Counted from the stretch's first letter, positions 54,226 to 62,450 are shown. The stretch is 64,000 bases of DNA from Thioclava sp. GXIMD2076 (GCF_037949795.1 NZ_CP149932.1:310001-374000), one strand, 5' to 3'. Program-made: numbers and translations. Notes: generated by a model not told the origin, from the letters alone.

Positions 54226-55311
54226 ATGAAACGCAGAACCTTCCTTGCCTCCTCGGCCGCTATGGCCGGCATCGCAGCCAGTGGCGCGCCCGCTTTCGCA
54301 CAGGCCGACCCGCTGAAAGTCGGCTTCATCTATGTCGGTCCGGTAGGCGATATGGGCTGGTCCTACCAGCATGATCAGGGCCGTCAGGCGCTAGAAGCCG
54401 AATTTGGCGACAAGATCCAGACCAAATTCATCGAATCCGTGCCCGAAGGCCCCGATGCCGAGCGTTCGCTGACCTCGCTGGCGCTGGAAGGCCACGAGCT
54501 GATCTTCGCGACCTCCTTCGGCTATATGGATGCGGTCCAGAACGTCGCCAAGAAATTCCCGAATGTGAAATTCGAGCACGCGACCGGTTATAAGCGCGCC
54601 GAGAATGTGGGCACCTATGACGCGCGCTTCTATCAGGGCCGCGCCGTTCAGGGCACCATCGCGGGCCGCATGACCAAGTCGAACAAGATCGGCTATATCG
54701 GCTCCTTCCCGATCCCCGAATGTATTCAGGGCATCAACGCGGCCTATATCCACGCCAAGAAGGTCAATCCCGATGTCGAGATGTCGGTGGTCTGGATCAA
54801 CAGCTGGTTCGATCCGGCGAAAGAGGCCGATGCCGCAGGCGCGCTGATCGCAAGCGGTGTGGATGTGGTCATGCAGCACACCGATTCCACCGCGCCGCAA
54901 GCCAAGGCTCAGGAAGCGGGCAATGTGATCACCTTCGGTCAGGCCTCGGATATGTCGAATTTCGCGCCCAAGCCGCGCGTGACCTCCACGATCGACAACT
55001 GGGCGCCCTATTACAAGAAGCGCGTGCAGGCGGTTCTGGATGGCACATGGGAATCGGATGCGACCTGGGGGGGCATCGATACCGGCATGGTCGAGATCGG
55101 CGAGATCACCGATGCCGTGCCCGCCGAAGTGAAGGAAGAGGCCGAGGCGCTGATCGAGTCGATGCGCACGGGCGAGTATCATCCCTTCACCGGTCCGCTC
55201 AAAAAACAGGATGGATCGGACTGGCTGGCCGACGGCGAAGTGGCCGATGACGGCACGCTGGCGGGAATGAACTTCTATGTTGACGGCATCACCGCAGAGA
55301 TGCCGAGCTAA
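54226..55311 (+). CDS. BMP-family purine/nucleoside-binding lipoprotein-like periplasmic protein
   Basis: A 361-residue substrate-binding protein of the BMP/PnrA/Med family. The N-terminus is a twin-arginine-type signal (KRRTFLASSAAMAG) ending near AFA-QA. There is no lipobox Cys, so the mature protein is soluble in the periplasm. Core features are KVGFIYVGPVGDMGWSYQHDQGR, FPNVKFEHATGY, KIGYIGSFPIPECI and VDVVMQHTDS. The family binds nucleosides or purines, which fits the linked xanthine dehydrogenase. AAGGGG lies eight bases before ATG 54226, allowing higher expression than the coupled genes upstream. A strong terminator follows. Confidence 0.92.
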   Translation: MKRRTFLASSAAMAGIAASGAPAFAQADPLKVGFIYVGPVGDMGWSYQHDQGRQALEAEFGDKIQTKFIESVPEGPDAERSLTSLALEGHELIFATSFGYMDAVQNVAKKFPNVKFEHATGYKRAENVGTYDARFYQGRAVQGTIAGRMTKSNKIGYIGSFPIPECIQGINAAYIHAKKVNPDVEMSVVWINSWFDPAKEADAAGALIASGVDVVMQHTDSTAPQAKAQEAGNVITFGQASDMSNFAPKPRVTSTIDNWAPYYKKRVQAVLDGTWESDATWGGIDTGMVEIGEITDAVPAEVKEEAEALIESMRTGEYHPFTGPLKKQDGSDWLADGEVADDGTLAGMNFYVDGITAEMPS

Positions 55312-55328
55312 ACATAACCCATTGAATA

Positions 55329-55360
55329 AAAAAGGGGCGCGAATTATCGCGCCCCTTTTT
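55329..55360 (+). terminator. Strong terminator of the xdh-purine transport operon
   Basis: A perfect 13-base stem (55329-55341 with 55348-55360) has an AATTAT loop and ends in TTTTT. The A-run on the 5' arm would also make it act in reverse. Confidence 0.85.
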
Positions 55361-55497
55361 CGTGCAAAAATCCGCCGATCCGGAAGCACCATTCCGGCAC
55401 ATCAGGAACATTTATCATTCTCTCGGTGTTATCCGCCTGAAAAGACAGCCCCAGCCAAAGTATCTAGCCATTGGAGCGCTGTCGCCTTGGAGGAATG

Positions 55498-57810
55498 ATG
55501 AAGAGTACACTTCGTAGCACCACCGCATTGATTGCGGCTCTTGCCACCGTCACCCCCGGCCTGACCATGGCCCAGACCGCCCCTCTGGCGGCAGGACAGG
55601 CGCAGGCAGAAGGCCAGACAGGGGCCGAAGGCAAATCGGACCCCGATCATGGCCGTGTGTCGACCGGCGCGGAAGAGAAGCCCCGCGGTCAGGCCCGCCA
55701 GAACAGCTGTATCGAGACCCAGAGCCAGAATGGTGTCTCCGCCAAGGCGGCGGCCGATCTGTGCGAGGGCATGACCGCAAGCGCCCCCGGCTCGGAGGCC
55801 GAGAAGCGCAGCGAGGATGCCATCCAGAAACAGGCCCGCCAAAAGGCCGAGGACAGCACCGAAGAGGCGCGTAAAGCCATGGGTGGCGGCAATGCCAAAG
55901 CTGCCGCACAGGGTGATGCGGCAGATGATACGGCACAGGCCAAGCCGGCTGCCAAAGGCACAGCCAAGGCCGAGGTGACCACGGCGCCCGGTAAGGATGC
56001 CGAAGCGAAATCCGGTGTCCAGACGCAGGCCCAGACAGATGAGGACACGAAGCCCCGAGCGCAGGCAGCCGCAACCGGCGAGACGCCCACCGAGGGCGGC
56101 AAGGTCGATGCGCTGAAACGCAAGCTGGAAGGCAAGACGACGGATGGGGCCGATAAGGCGCAGGACAATCAGGCGCAGGCAAAAGAGCCGCCAGCGACCA
56201 AAGCCGCACCCGACGCTCAATCCGCCGATGCAGGGGCCGCCGATGCTGGGGCCGCCGATAAAGGGGCTGCCGATGCAGGGCCCTCTGATGCGACACCCGC
56301 GCAGGCCCGAGCAGACGCGGACGCGAAAGCCGACATGCCCGCAGAGGAGAAATCCGCGGATCGCGACATGGCGACCCCTTCCCCGCAGCAGAGTGCCGAA
56401 GAGGAAGCGCCTAACAAGGCCAATGGCCGGACCGATCCCGACTCGCTGGCCAAAGCCCTCGCCGGGAAACAGGACGCGCCCGATGCCGATGTGAAGCCCG
56501 AGGCGAAGGCGGATGCCGACGCGCAGGCTCAGGCCGATGCGCAGGCTGCGCCCGAGCCCCGCGACCCGCAAGCGGCTGACGCTGGGACCAAAGATGCACA
56601 GCCCAAGTCAGATGACGCGGCCAAGTCAGATGACGCGGCCAAGACGGATGACGTGGCCAAGGCCGATGAGTCGCGCCGCGTCGAGGAAGCCCTTGCCGCG
56701 ACCGAGGATGCCCAGAAGCGGGCCAGCGAAGGCGCTCCCGTGAAAAACGAGGCCCTCGCCGCCGAGGCGGAGATGCCGCGCGATGGCGACGCCAAAGCCG
56801 CACCTGCGGATGATCCGAAAATGACCGAAGAGGTCATCACCAAGGAGAATGCCCGTTCCTCGAACGAGGATTTCACCACGGCCGTCAACGCCAAGGCGCA
56901 GGACCGTGACCGCGATGATAAGGACGAGGGTCTGTCCGATTTCGAGAAGGTCGCGATTGCGGGTCTCGGGGCTCTGGCCGTTGGCGCGATCCTGAATAAC
57001 GGCTCGGAAGTTGCGGTGAATTCCGGCGACCGTGTCGTCGTGCAGAACCCTGATGGCTCCTACGGGCTGATCAAGGATGATAACGCATTGCTGCGTCAAC
57101 CGGGCGCGCGGATCAGCACGCGCAATTATGATGACGGCTCGACCCGCACGATCACCCGCCGCGAGGACGGCGCCCAGATCGTGACGGTCTATGACGCCCA
57201 GCGCCGCATCGTGCAGCGCACGCGGATCGAACCGGACGGGACACGCTATGTGCTGATCGACGATAGCCAAGGGGCGGAGCCGGTTCGGGTCTCCGACCTG
57301 CCACGCGCGAATTTCCGCGATGTCTCGAGCACGAGCGACGAGGACGCCCTGCGCGATGCGCTGGCTCGCAGCGCCGACACCGATCGTGGCTTCACCCTGT
57401 CGCAGGTTCGCCAGATTGCAGATGTGCGCGATCTTGCCCCCGCGATCTCGGTCGAGAATGTGACCTTCGAGACCGGCTCTGCCGCGATCCGGCCCGCACA
57501 GGCCGAGGAGCTGTCACAGCTGGGCGAGGCGATCAAAGCGCGCATCGACGACAATCCGCGCGAGATCTTCCTGATCGAGGGTCACACGGATGCTGTTGGC
57601 AATGCCGCCTATAACCTGGCGCTCTCGGACCGCCGCGCCGAATCCATGGCCTTGGCACTGACGGAATATTTCGACATTCCGCCGGAGAACCTCGTGGTGC
57701 AGGGCTATGGCGAAGAGTATCTGAAGGTCGACACGCAAGGTGCCTCCGAGGAGAACCGCCGCGTCACAGTCCGCCGCGTGACCGACCTTTTGCGCGTGGC
57801 CTCAAACTAA
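55498..57810 (+). CDS. Large OmpA-family protein with Ala/Asp/Lys-rich repetitive linker
   Basis: A 770-residue exported protein. The signal peptide (about 1-25, ending TMA-QT) is followed by about 450 residues of low-complexity Ala/Asp/Lys/Glu/Gln-rich sequence with tandem repeats. Next come a short Gly/Ala hydrophobic segment (about 484-500, VAIAGLGALAVGAIL) and a beta-rich region (QNPDGSYGLIKDD, DDGSTRTITRREDG). The C-terminal OmpA peptidoglycan-binding domain is at about 655-765 (VTFETGSAAIRPAQ, IEGHTDAVGN, LSDRRAESMALALTEYF). It probably spans periplasm and wall with a flexible linker. The start is ATG 55498 (or 55495); GGAGGA lies directly upstream. A terminator follows. Confidence 0.87.
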   Translation: MKSTLRSTTALIAALATVTPGLTMAQTAPLAAGQAQAEGQTGAEGKSDPDHGRVSTGAEEKPRGQARQNSCIETQSQNGVSAKAAADLCEGMTASAPGSEAEKRSEDAIQKQARQKAEDSTEEARKAMGGGNAKAAAQGDAADDTAQAKPAAKGTAKAEVTTAPGKDAEAKSGVQTQAQTDEDTKPRAQAAATGETPTEGGKVDALKRKLEGKTTDGADKAQDNQAQAKEPPATKAAPDAQSADAGAADAGAADKGAADAGPSDATPAQARADADAKADMPAEEKSADRDMATPSPQQSAEEEAPNKANGRTDPDSLAKALAGKQDAPDADVKPEAKADADAQAQADAQAAPEPRDPQAADAGTKDAQPKSDDAAKSDDAAKTDDVAKADESRRVEEALAATEDAQKRASEGAPVKNEALAAEAEMPRDGDAKAAPADDPKMTEEVITKENARSSNEDFTTAVNAKAQDRDRDDKDEGLSDFEKVAIAGLGALAVGAILNNGSEVAVNSGDRVVVQNPDGSYGLIKDDNALLRQPGARISTRNYDDGSTRTITRREDGAQIVTVYDAQRRIVQRTRIEPDGTRYVLIDDSQGAEPVRVSDLPRANFRDVSSTSDEDALRDALARSADTDRGFTLSQVRQIADVRDLAPAISVENVTFETGSAAIRPAQAEELSQLGEAIKARIDDNPREIFLIEGHTDAVGNAAYNLALSDRRAESMALALTEYFDIPPENLVVQGYGEEYLKVDTQGASEENRRVTVRRVTDLLRVASN
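56224..56283 (+). repeat. In-frame 15-base tandem repeat (4 units)
   Basis: Four imperfect copies of GCC GAT GCA GGG GCC encode Ala-Asp-Ala/Lys-Gly-Ala/Pro in the OmpA linker; a partial fifth follows. Period 15 keeps the frame. Confidence 0.8.
56608..56661 (+). repeat. In-frame 18-base tandem repeat (3 units)
   Basis: Two identical copies and one diverged copy of TCA GAT GAC GCG GCC AAG encode Ser-Asp-Asp-Ala-Ala-Lys. The perfect identity of the first two suggests a recent duplication. Confidence 0.8.
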
Positions 57811-57817
57811 GCATTTT

Positions 57818-57847
57818 AAAGGGCGCCCATGCGGCGCCCTTTACTTT
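57818..57847 (+). terminator. Terminator after the OmpA gene
   Basis: A 10-base stem, AAAGGGCGCC with GGCGCCCTTT, has a CATGC loop and is followed by ACTTTG. Confidence 0.65.
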
Positions 57848-57904
57848 GTGCCCCGGACCTCGGGCTTTGTCATGGCAGCGTCTTTCGGCTAGAACCACGC
57901 AGTA

Positions 57905-57932
57905 AGACGGCCCGAAGACAGACGGCCCGAAG
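57905..57932 (+). repeat. Direct repeat in the leader of the 75-residue gene
   Basis: Two perfect 13-base copies, AGACGGCCCGAAG (57905-57917 and 57920-57932), have a period of 15 bases. They end 16 bases before the ATG. It is either a duplicated regulator half-site or a chance duplication. Confidence 0.55.
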
Positions 57933-57948
57933 TCAAACGGAGCATAAG

Positions 57949-58176
57949 ATGCCAGCAACAGCCGAACTCGACGAAGGCGGCAAGACCTTCACCCTGACCG
58001 TTGGCGTGTGGTTCAATACCTATCCTGTCGGGGAGCTTTCCGACTGGATCGCATTCTACCGCCGGAACCGTCAGGATCATCCGAAATCATTGCAAAGCTA
58101 TGACGACACGATCGCCGCGCTGGAGGCGCTGCATGGCAGACTGAACGGGGCGGATATGGAGCAGAAAGGCGGCTGA
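57949..58176 (+). CDS. 75-residue protein of unknown function
   Basis: A small soluble protein. A beta-rich N-terminal part (GKTFTLTVGVWFNTYP) precedes a helical C-terminal half (LSDWIAFYRRNRQDH, YDDTIAALEALHGRL). No signal peptide or membrane helix is seen. Codon use matches its neighbours, and a terminator begins within its last codons, both of which support a real gene. I do not recognise the family. The start is ATG 57949 with a weak GGAG seven bases upstream. Confidence 0.65.
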   Translation: MPATAELDEGGKTFTLTVGVWFNTYPVGELSDWIAFYRRNRQDHPKSLQSYDDTIAALEALHGRLNGADMEQKGG

Positions 58177-58190
58177 AAGGCCGCCTTTTT
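58165..58190 (+). terminator. Terminator overlapping the stop codon of the 75-residue gene
   Basis: The stem AAAGGCGGC (58165-58173) pairs with GCCGCCTTT (58180-58188), followed by TT. The TGA stop lies in the loop, so the hairpin forms only after ribosomes leave. Confidence 0.7.
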
Positions 58191-58295
58191 CACAGCAATC
58201 CGGACATCAGGACGACCTGCGCACAGACTTGGCCACCGGATCATATGGCGGTTGCCCGAAGGCATTAGTCTTTGATTTCGCTGGAAGTTTGGAAG

Positions 58296-58372
58296 TGGTG
58301 GCGAGGGGGGGACTTGAACCCCCGACCCCACGATTATGAGTCGTGTGCTCTAACCAGCTGAGCTACCTAGCC
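58296..58372 (-). tRNA. tRNA-Met (CAT), elongator type
   Basis: A 77-nucleotide tRNA with encoded CCA. The D-stem GCTC/GAGC, anticodon stem CACGA/TCGTG, loop CTCATAA with anticodon CAT (58336-58338 on the plus strand) and T-stem GGGGG/CCCCC are all paired. The body resembles elongator tRNA-Met rather than initiator or Ile2 (AGCTCAGCTGGTTAGAGCA and GGGTC). The acceptor stem GGCTAGG/CCTCGCC has one mismatch, T4 opposite C69. Confidence 0.9.
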
Positions 58373-58472
58373 ACTGGGCGGCTATCTACGGTCTGGGCAT
58401 CGGACCGTCAACCCCGATTTTGAAAAAACGTCATCTTTTTCGTTTTTCTTTCGGAGCGCCCGAAACAGGCCA

Positions 58473-59060
58473 TCAATAGACGGTCACCGGCGTGCCCAGT
58501 TCGACGGCATCATAGAGCGCAATCACATGATCATTGACCATCCGCAGACAACCATTCGACACCGCATGGCCGATCGAGCTGGGTTGCGTGGTGCCGTGGA
58601 TCCGGATCGCCGTGTCATGCCCGTCCTGATAGAGATACATCGCCCGCGCGCCCAGCGGGTTGGTCGGACCGCCCGGCATGCCATCGGCATATTTGGCGTA
58701 ATGGTCGGGCTCGCGCTTGATCATATCGGGGGTCGGCGTCCAGCTCGGCCATTTCACCTTGCGGGCAACAGTCGCCTCGCCGCGGAAGACCAGCTCGCTC
58801 TTACCCACAGCCACCCCGTAGCGCATCGCGACGCCGGGGGCCGTAATGTGATAGAGGAAGAACTTGTCCGAGAGCACGATGATAGAGCCCACGGCCAGTT
58901 CGGGTTTCACCCGCACCTCGCGCGGATAATACTGCTCGGCAATCGGCCAGATCTTGGGTTCGGGGGCAGAGGCGGTTTCCACCTCCTGCGCGAAGGACAG
59001 GGCTGGAGAGGCCAGAACAGGCAGGCTCGCCAAGCCACCAATCACGCAACGACGCTTCAT
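58473..59060 (-). CDS. L,D-transpeptidase (YkuD/ErfK family)
   Basis: A 195-residue exported enzyme. The signal peptide (MKRRCVIGGLASLPVLASPA, cleavage near SFA-QE) carries a Lys-Arg-Arg start. The YkuD domain (about 55-195) has the catalytic motif with His155 (RIHGTTQP) and Cys171 in HAVSNGCLRM. Such enzymes make 3-3 cross-links in peptidoglycan or attach proteins to it. The start is well supported by AGGAGG six bases upstream, lying in a hairpin loop. It is divergent from the copper ATPase. Confidence 0.93.
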   Translation of the reverse strand: MKRRCVIGGLASLPVLASPALSFAQEVETASAPEPKIWPIAEQYYPREVRVKPELAVGSIIVLSDKFFLYHITAPGVAMRYGVAVGKSELVFRGEATVARKVKWPSWTPTPDMIKREPDHYAKYADGMPGGPTNPLGARAMYLYQDGHDTAIRIHGTTQPSSIGHAVSNGCLRMVNDHVIALYDAVELGTPVTVY

Positions 59061-59061
59061 A

Positions 59062-59078
59062 TGTAACCTCCTGTTACA
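59062..59078 (-). promoter_or_regulatory. Hairpin presenting the ribosome-binding site of the L,D-transpeptidase gene
   Basis: TGTAAC and GTTACA form a perfect 6-base inverted repeat with a 5-base loop. On the mRNA the loop reads AGGAG, the Shine-Dalgarno core, and the ATG follows one base after the stem. It may alternatively be a protein operator. Confidence 0.5.
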
Positions 59079-59268
59079 GTCAGATGCAGGTCAACCGCGT
59101 ACACATAAAACCCGAACAGGCGGTAAAATTCCGCATCTCTATCAAAACTTCTTACCCCTATTGGAGCGGCAATCGGGGGCCCTTGCCAAGATGCTAGCCC
59201 AGAAATTCTTCACACATCGCAAAGATGACACAGGTCAGAAGCGGCCCTCCCCCGCTCCTCTCCCGAAT

Positions 59269-59297
59269 TTGCACGAAGACCGGTGGCATCAGACAAT
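59269..59297 (+). promoter_or_regulatory. Candidate promoter of the copper ATPase gene
   Basis: TTGCAC (59269-59274) is separated by 17 bases from GACAAT (59292-59297). No CueR-type 19-base spacer palindrome was seen. The rest of 59079-59341 shows no gene. Confidence 0.28.
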
Positions 59298-59341
59298 TTT
59301 GTTGCCTATCTGAAGACAGGACATCTGCAAGCGGGGGTATC

Positions 59342-61774
59342 ATGACAGAGCAAAGCACAAGGTTCATCGTGGACGGGATGCATTGCGGGGCCTGCACGGG
59401 CCGTGTGGAACGCGCGCTTCTGGAGGTGCCGGGCGTATCGCAAGCCAATGCCAATCTGATGGCGCGCAATGTCACGCTGGTCTTTGACGGGCCTGCCTCT
59501 GCCGATCTGGCCGCCTCGCTCGATCAGGCGGGCTATCCCATTGCCGAGGCCGAGACCGTTCTGGCGCTCGGGCGCGCGGCAAGCCCCGAGGAGCAGACCG
59601 CTCTGCGCGAGGCTCTGCTGGCCCATCCCGCCATTCTGGAGGTCACCCCCGCCCCCCGCGAGATCCGTATCCACTATGCCCAAGGGGCGATTGCTCCGAG
59701 CGAGATGGTGAAGCTGATCGCCCCCCTCGGGATCACCGCCACCGCCCGCAAGGACGAAAGCCCCCTGCCCGACCGCGCCGAGAAGCAAGAAGCCGAAGCC
59801 CGCAAGCTGCGCCATGATGTGATCCTGTCGGCAGTGCTGACGCTTCCGGTCTTCGTGCTGGCGATGGGCAGCCACCTGATCCCCGGCATGCATCATCTGA
59901 TCGACGCCACCATCGGCGAGCGTGTCTCCTGGGTGATCCAGCTGGTGCTGACCAGTGCCGTGCTGTTCGGCCCGGGGAAAGTGTTCCTCGATCTCGGGCT
60001 GCCCGCGCTTCTCAGGCGCTCGCCCGAGATGAACTCGCTGGTGGCGCTCGGGGCGCTGGCGGCATGGGGCTATTCGACGCTGGTCACCCTGCTGCCTTTT
60101 GTTGTCCCCGAAGCCGCGCGCGGCGTCTATTTCGAGGCCGCCGCCACCATCGTGACACTGATCCTTCTGGGCCGCTGGTTCGAGGCCCGTGCCAAAGGCC
60201 GAGCGGGCGAGGCGATCTCGCGGCTGGTGGGTCTGCGCCCCGACACAGCCCGCGTGGAGCGTGGAGATCAGGTCATCGACCTCCCCGTGGCCGAACTGGC
60301 GGCGGGCGATCTGGTCCATCTGCCCCCCGGGGCGCGGGTGGCCGCAGACGGGATCGTGACGAAGGGCGAGGGCTGGATCGACGAGTCTATGCTCACGGGC
60401 GAGCCCGCTCCCGTGGCCAAGACCGAGGGCACAGCCATCACCGGCGGCACGGTCAATGGCACCGTGCCTCTGATCTACCGCGTGACCGCCACCGGCACCG
60501 AGACGGTGCTGGCGCGCATCATCTCGATGGTCGAGGAGGCACAGGGCGGCAAGCTGCCGGTGCAGGCGCTGGTGGACCGCGTGACGCGGGTCTTCGTGCC
60601 GGTGGTGATCGCGCTCTCGGTGCTGACCTTCCTGATCTGGCTGATCGCCGGTCAGGGCTTCACCCACGCGATGGTCGCGGGGATCTCGGTGATGATCATC
60701 GCCTGCCCCTGCGCGATGGGGCTGGCCACGCCCGTCTCCATCCTAGTGGGCACGGGGCGCGCGGCAGAGATGGGGCTTTTGTTCCGGCGTGGGGACGCTC
60801 TGCAACGGCTGGCCGAGGTGAAGACCGTCGCGTTTGACAAAACCGGCACCCTGACCGAGGGCCACCCGACCCTGACCGACCTTATTGCCGCCCAAGACAG
60901 CCTGCCCGCGACAGAAGCATTGCGGCTGGCGGCAGGGATCGAGGCGCGCTCCGAACACCCGCTGGCGCAGGCCATCGTGACAGGGGCCCAGACACGGGGC
61001 CTCACGCCTGCTGCCGCCAAACGTGTGCGCAGCCAGACGGGCCGTGGTCTGACCGGCGAGGCCGATGGCCACCAGCTGGTGATCGGGAATGCAGCGGCAC
61101 TCGCCGAGGCCGGGATTGCCACTGACGCGCTGGGTACCGAGGCCGAAGCCTTGGCCGCCAAGGGCAAGACCCCGATCTGGGTGGCTGTGGATGGGGAGCT
61201 GGCCGCACTGATGGCCGTCTCCGATCCGATCAAGCCGCAGGCGGGCGAGGTCGTGCAGGCGCTCAACCGCGCCCATGTGGAAACTGCGATGATCTCGGGC
61301 GATCTGGAACGCACAGCGCAAAGCGTGGCGCAGGGGCTGGGGATCAGCCATGTTGTGGCGGGAGTTTTGCCCGATGGCAAAGTGGCCGCTATCGAAGAGA
61401 TGAAAGCGAAAGGCACCACCGCCTTTGTCGGTGACGGTATCAATGACGCGCCCGCCCTCGCTGCTGCCGATATCGGCATCGCCATCGGTACCGGCACGGA
61501 TGTGGCCATCGAGACTGCCGAGGTCGTGCTGATGCAGGGCGACCCGCGCGGCGTGGGGCAGGCAGTGCGGCTTTCGCGCGCCGTCATGCGCAATATCCGC
61601 CAGAACCTCTTCTGGGCCTTTGCCTATAATGTGGCGCTGATTCCTGTGGCGATGGGCGTGCTCAAACCCTTTGGCGGGCCGGGCATGTCGCCTCTGCTGG
61701 CGGCGGCAGCGATGGCGTTTTCCTCGACCTTCGTGGTGGCCAATGCGTTAAGATTGCGGGGACTGAAACTCTGA
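59342..61774 (+). CDS. copA: Copper-translocating P1B-type ATPase
   Basis: An 810-residue heavy-metal ATPase. The first HMA domain has Cys15 and Cys18 (GMHCGAC). A second HMA-like fold (about 75-140) has no CxxC. Then come eight helices with the metal-site CPC (about 453-455), phosphorylation motif DKTGT (about 498), SEHPLAQAI and hinge GDGINDAP (about 697). TM7 YN (FAYNVAL) and TM8 MAFSS match the Cu+ (P1B-1) pattern, so Cu+ export is most likely. The start is ATG 59342; upstream in-frame codons lie in the leader. No copper chaperone or CueR gene adjoins it. Confidence 0.93.
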   Translation: MTEQSTRFIVDGMHCGACTGRVERALLEVPGVSQANANLMARNVTLVFDGPASADLAASLDQAGYPIAEAETVLALGRAASPEEQTALREALLAHPAILEVTPAPREIRIHYAQGAIAPSEMVKLIAPLGITATARKDESPLPDRAEKQEAEARKLRHDVILSAVLTLPVFVLAMGSHLIPGMHHLIDATIGERVSWVIQLVLTSAVLFGPGKVFLDLGLPALLRRSPEMNSLVALGALAAWGYSTLVTLLPFVVPEAARGVYFEAAATIVTLILLGRWFEARAKGRAGEAISRLVGLRPDTARVERGDQVIDLPVAELAAGDLVHLPPGARVAADGIVTKGEGWIDESMLTGEPAPVAKTEGTAITGGTVNGTVPLIYRVTATGTETVLARIISMVEEAQGGKLPVQALVDRVTRVFVPVVIALSVLTFLIWLIAGQGFTHAMVAGISVMIIACPCAMGLATPVSILVGTGRAAEMGLLFRRGDALQRLAEVKTVAFDKTGTLTEGHPTLTDLIAAQDSLPATEALRLAAGIEARSEHPLAQAIVTGAQTRGLTPAAAKRVRSQTGRGLTGEADGHQLVIGNAAALAEAGIATDALGTEAEALAAKGKTPIWVAVDGELAALMAVSDPIKPQAGEVVQALNRAHVETAMISGDLERTAQSVAQGLGISHVVAGVLPDGKVAAIEEMKAKGTTAFVGDGINDAPALAAADIGIAIGTGTDVAIETAEVVLMQGDPRGVGQAVRLSRAVMRNIRQNLFWAFAYNVALIPVAMGVLKPFGGPGMSPLLAAAAMAFSSTFVVANALRLRGLKL

Positions 61775-61795
61775 GATCTGCCGCATAGGCAGATC
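61775..61795 (+). terminator. Hairpin directly after copA
   Basis: The 8-base stem GATCTGCC with GGCAGATC has a GCATA loop and starts right at the stop codon. It has no U-run. The remaining gap to 61926 shows nothing else. Confidence 0.35.
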
Positions 61796-61926
61796 CCCGC
61801 CGATCCTATGGGCGAAACATCGCCGAACCGGCGTCCCCTGTCTCTGGCGGGCGGATCTGTCAGGTTTTCCCCACCGTAAACTTGTGGCTAACTGCCGCCA
61901 TCGGTTTCTCCGGAGCGCGCAGATAG

Positions 61927-62403
61927 ATGCATTTCACAAAGCGGATCATTGTTTTCAGCCTGTTCCTTGTGGCTCTGTTCGGGATGGCGGCATGCAGCAC
62001 GCCCCAGAAACAGGTGCCCCCCCAGCAGATGAACCTGCGCCCCAACGAAACGCCCGAGTTACGCAGAATGATCAACAGCTATGCCGATCAATACGAGATC
62101 CCGCGCGCGCTGATGCACCGTGTGGTCACCCGAGAAAGCTCCTACCGCCCCGAGGCGCGCAATGGCAGCTACTACGGCCTGATGCAGATCTCGCCCCAGA
62201 CCGCAGGCGCTATGGGCTTCAGTGGCGCACCGCGCAACCTTCTGGATGCCGAAACCAATCTCAAATATGCGGGCAAATACCTCCGCGGCGCCTGGCTGCT
62301 GTCGGATGGCTCGAGCGATAAGGCCGTCTCGCTTTATTCGCGCGGCTATTACTATGAGGCCAAGCGCCGCGGGATGCTGAAAGAGACCGGCCTGCGCAAC
62401 TGA
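61927..62403 (+). CDS. Lytic transglycosylase lipoprotein (SLT domain)
   Basis: A 158-residue lipoprotein with lipobox GMAAC (Cys23, Ser at +2, consistent with outer-membrane sorting). The small SLT domain has the catalytic Glu70 in VVTRESSYRPEA and the GLMQISPQTAGAMGF segment. It cleaves glycan strands to 1,6-anhydro products. It is short compared with the MltE/Slt families and ends soon after the YSRGYYYEAKRRG stretch. It converges with the HIT gene, with a terminator between. Confidence 0.9.
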   Translation: MHFTKRIIVFSLFLVALFGMAACSTPQKQVPPQQMNLRPNETPELRRMINSYADQYEIPRALMHRVVTRESSYRPEARNGSYYGLMQISPQTAGAMGFSGAPRNLLDAETNLKYAGKYLRGAWLLSDGSSDKAVSLYSRGYYYEAKRRGMLKETGLRN

Positions 62404-62450
62404 GCCGGACCTTGTAACCGAGCCGACCTTATAGCCCCGCCCATGTCCCG

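Noticed and set aside
59079..59341. CueR operator upstream of copA
   Set aside because: No palindrome with the 19-base spacer typical of MerR-family promoters was found.
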